NCBI RefSeq assembly: GCF_028023675.1
Contig: NZ_JAQIOZ010000004.1
Span: 124,001 to 188,000 of the forward strand
Source of the DNA: Primorskyibacter aestuariivivens
GTDB lineage: Bacteria; Pseudomonadota; Alphaproteobacteria; Rhodobacterales; Rhodobacteraceae
Reading direction: 5' to 3'
Length of the DNA: 64,000 nucleotides
A model generated the notes under the pieces. That model was given only the letters and a program-made list of their open reading frames with translations. It was not told where the DNA came from and searched no databases. Of this stretch, positions 63,908 to 64,000 are shown in pieces (position 1 is the first letter of the stretch; each line of letters starts with the position of its first letter). The translations under genes were made by a program, and so were the position numbers.

Positions 63908-64000
63908 TTAATAACTCAGCACTCGGCCCCCGGGGCTGACGACGAATTTACGGACGCTGCCGAAACCGGGCGGGTTTTTCTCGGCCAGCACCTGAAACGG
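63908..64000 (-). CDS. C-terminal fragment of an unidentified protein
   Basis: Thirty codons run from the right edge to a TAA at 63908. The last residues read EKNPPGFGSVRKFVVSPGG and end RVLSY. The gene continues beyond the window and cannot be assigned. It is 53 bases upstream of the AAA+ ATPase start in the same direction, so it is likely an operon partner. Confidence 0.6.
   Translation of the reverse strand, partial: PFQVLAEKNPPGFGSVRKFVVSPGGRVLSY

Overview
The window reads as a chromosomal segment of an alphaproteobacterium of the Rhodobacterales, most likely a marine roseobacter-type bacterium. The grounds are a GC-rich, densely packed gene order with many 4-nt ATGA overlaps, and a gene set typical of that group: glycolate oxidase, sulfoacetaldehyde acetyltransferase (Xsc) with a cytoplasmic sulfite dehydrogenase (SoeABC), a MoxR/DUF58/DUF4159 operon, DUF1523 and a DUF6638-like protein. 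Species cannot be read from the sequence. I found no tRNA, rRNA, CRISPR array, prophage or insertion sequence.

Layout. 0-3.5 kb: glcD-glcE-glcF (glycolate to glyoxylate), minus strand, cut by the left edge, with an inverted repeat in the promoter. 3.5-12 kb: DUF599 and a small exported protein, then a tightly coupled minus-strand operon moxR-DUF58-BatA/DUF4159-membrane protein, with DUF1285 divergent. 12-18.9 kb: universal stress protein, tRNA hydroxylase trhO, and NAD salvage genes pncA and pncB flanking a membrane hybrid kinase; then a GH18 hydrolase behind a perfect CRP-type box. 18.9-24.5 kb: arfB, a probable sRNA/18-aa ORF, a queuosine precursor transporter with a structured leader, a phytase-like esterase, mepA, a UMF1-type transporter, a thioesterase and yggT. 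24.5-29.7 kb: recQ, yaaA and a soluble hybrid kinase with two receivers. 29.8-37.3 kb: a PAN-domain alpha-2-macroglobulin coupled to pbpC. 37.3-41.5 kb: thiolase, then an XRE-cupin regulator with kbl-tdh (threonine to glycine plus acetyl-CoA). 41.5-48.3 kb: a transglycosylase-like lipoprotein, methyltransferase, NAD-binding epimerase-like protein, exoD and a polysaccharide group (two GT4 glycosyltransferases and a Wzy/ligase-like membrane protein).

48.4-58.6 kb is a coherent C2-sulfonate module. Xsc makes acetyl phosphate and sulfite from sulfoacetaldehyde. AckA and Pta channel acetyl phosphate to acetate/ATP or acetyl-CoA, and a citrate synthase-family enzyme follows. SoeABC oxidises sulfite to sulfate in the cytoplasm. 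A 48-aa single-span membrane protein, previously easy to overlook, is coupled between soeA and soeB. The promoter region has a consensus TTGACA and a perfect LacI-family operator.

58.6-64 kb holds an uncharacterised group: DUF1523, an 88-aa membrane protein, a DUF6638-like protein, a AAA+ ATPase and the tail of a further gene. An HNH endonuclease of more AT-rich composition and a hairpin-rich spacer interrupt it. This block, the queuosine-transporter leader and the 19.4-kb sRNA locus are the best candidates for something undescribed.
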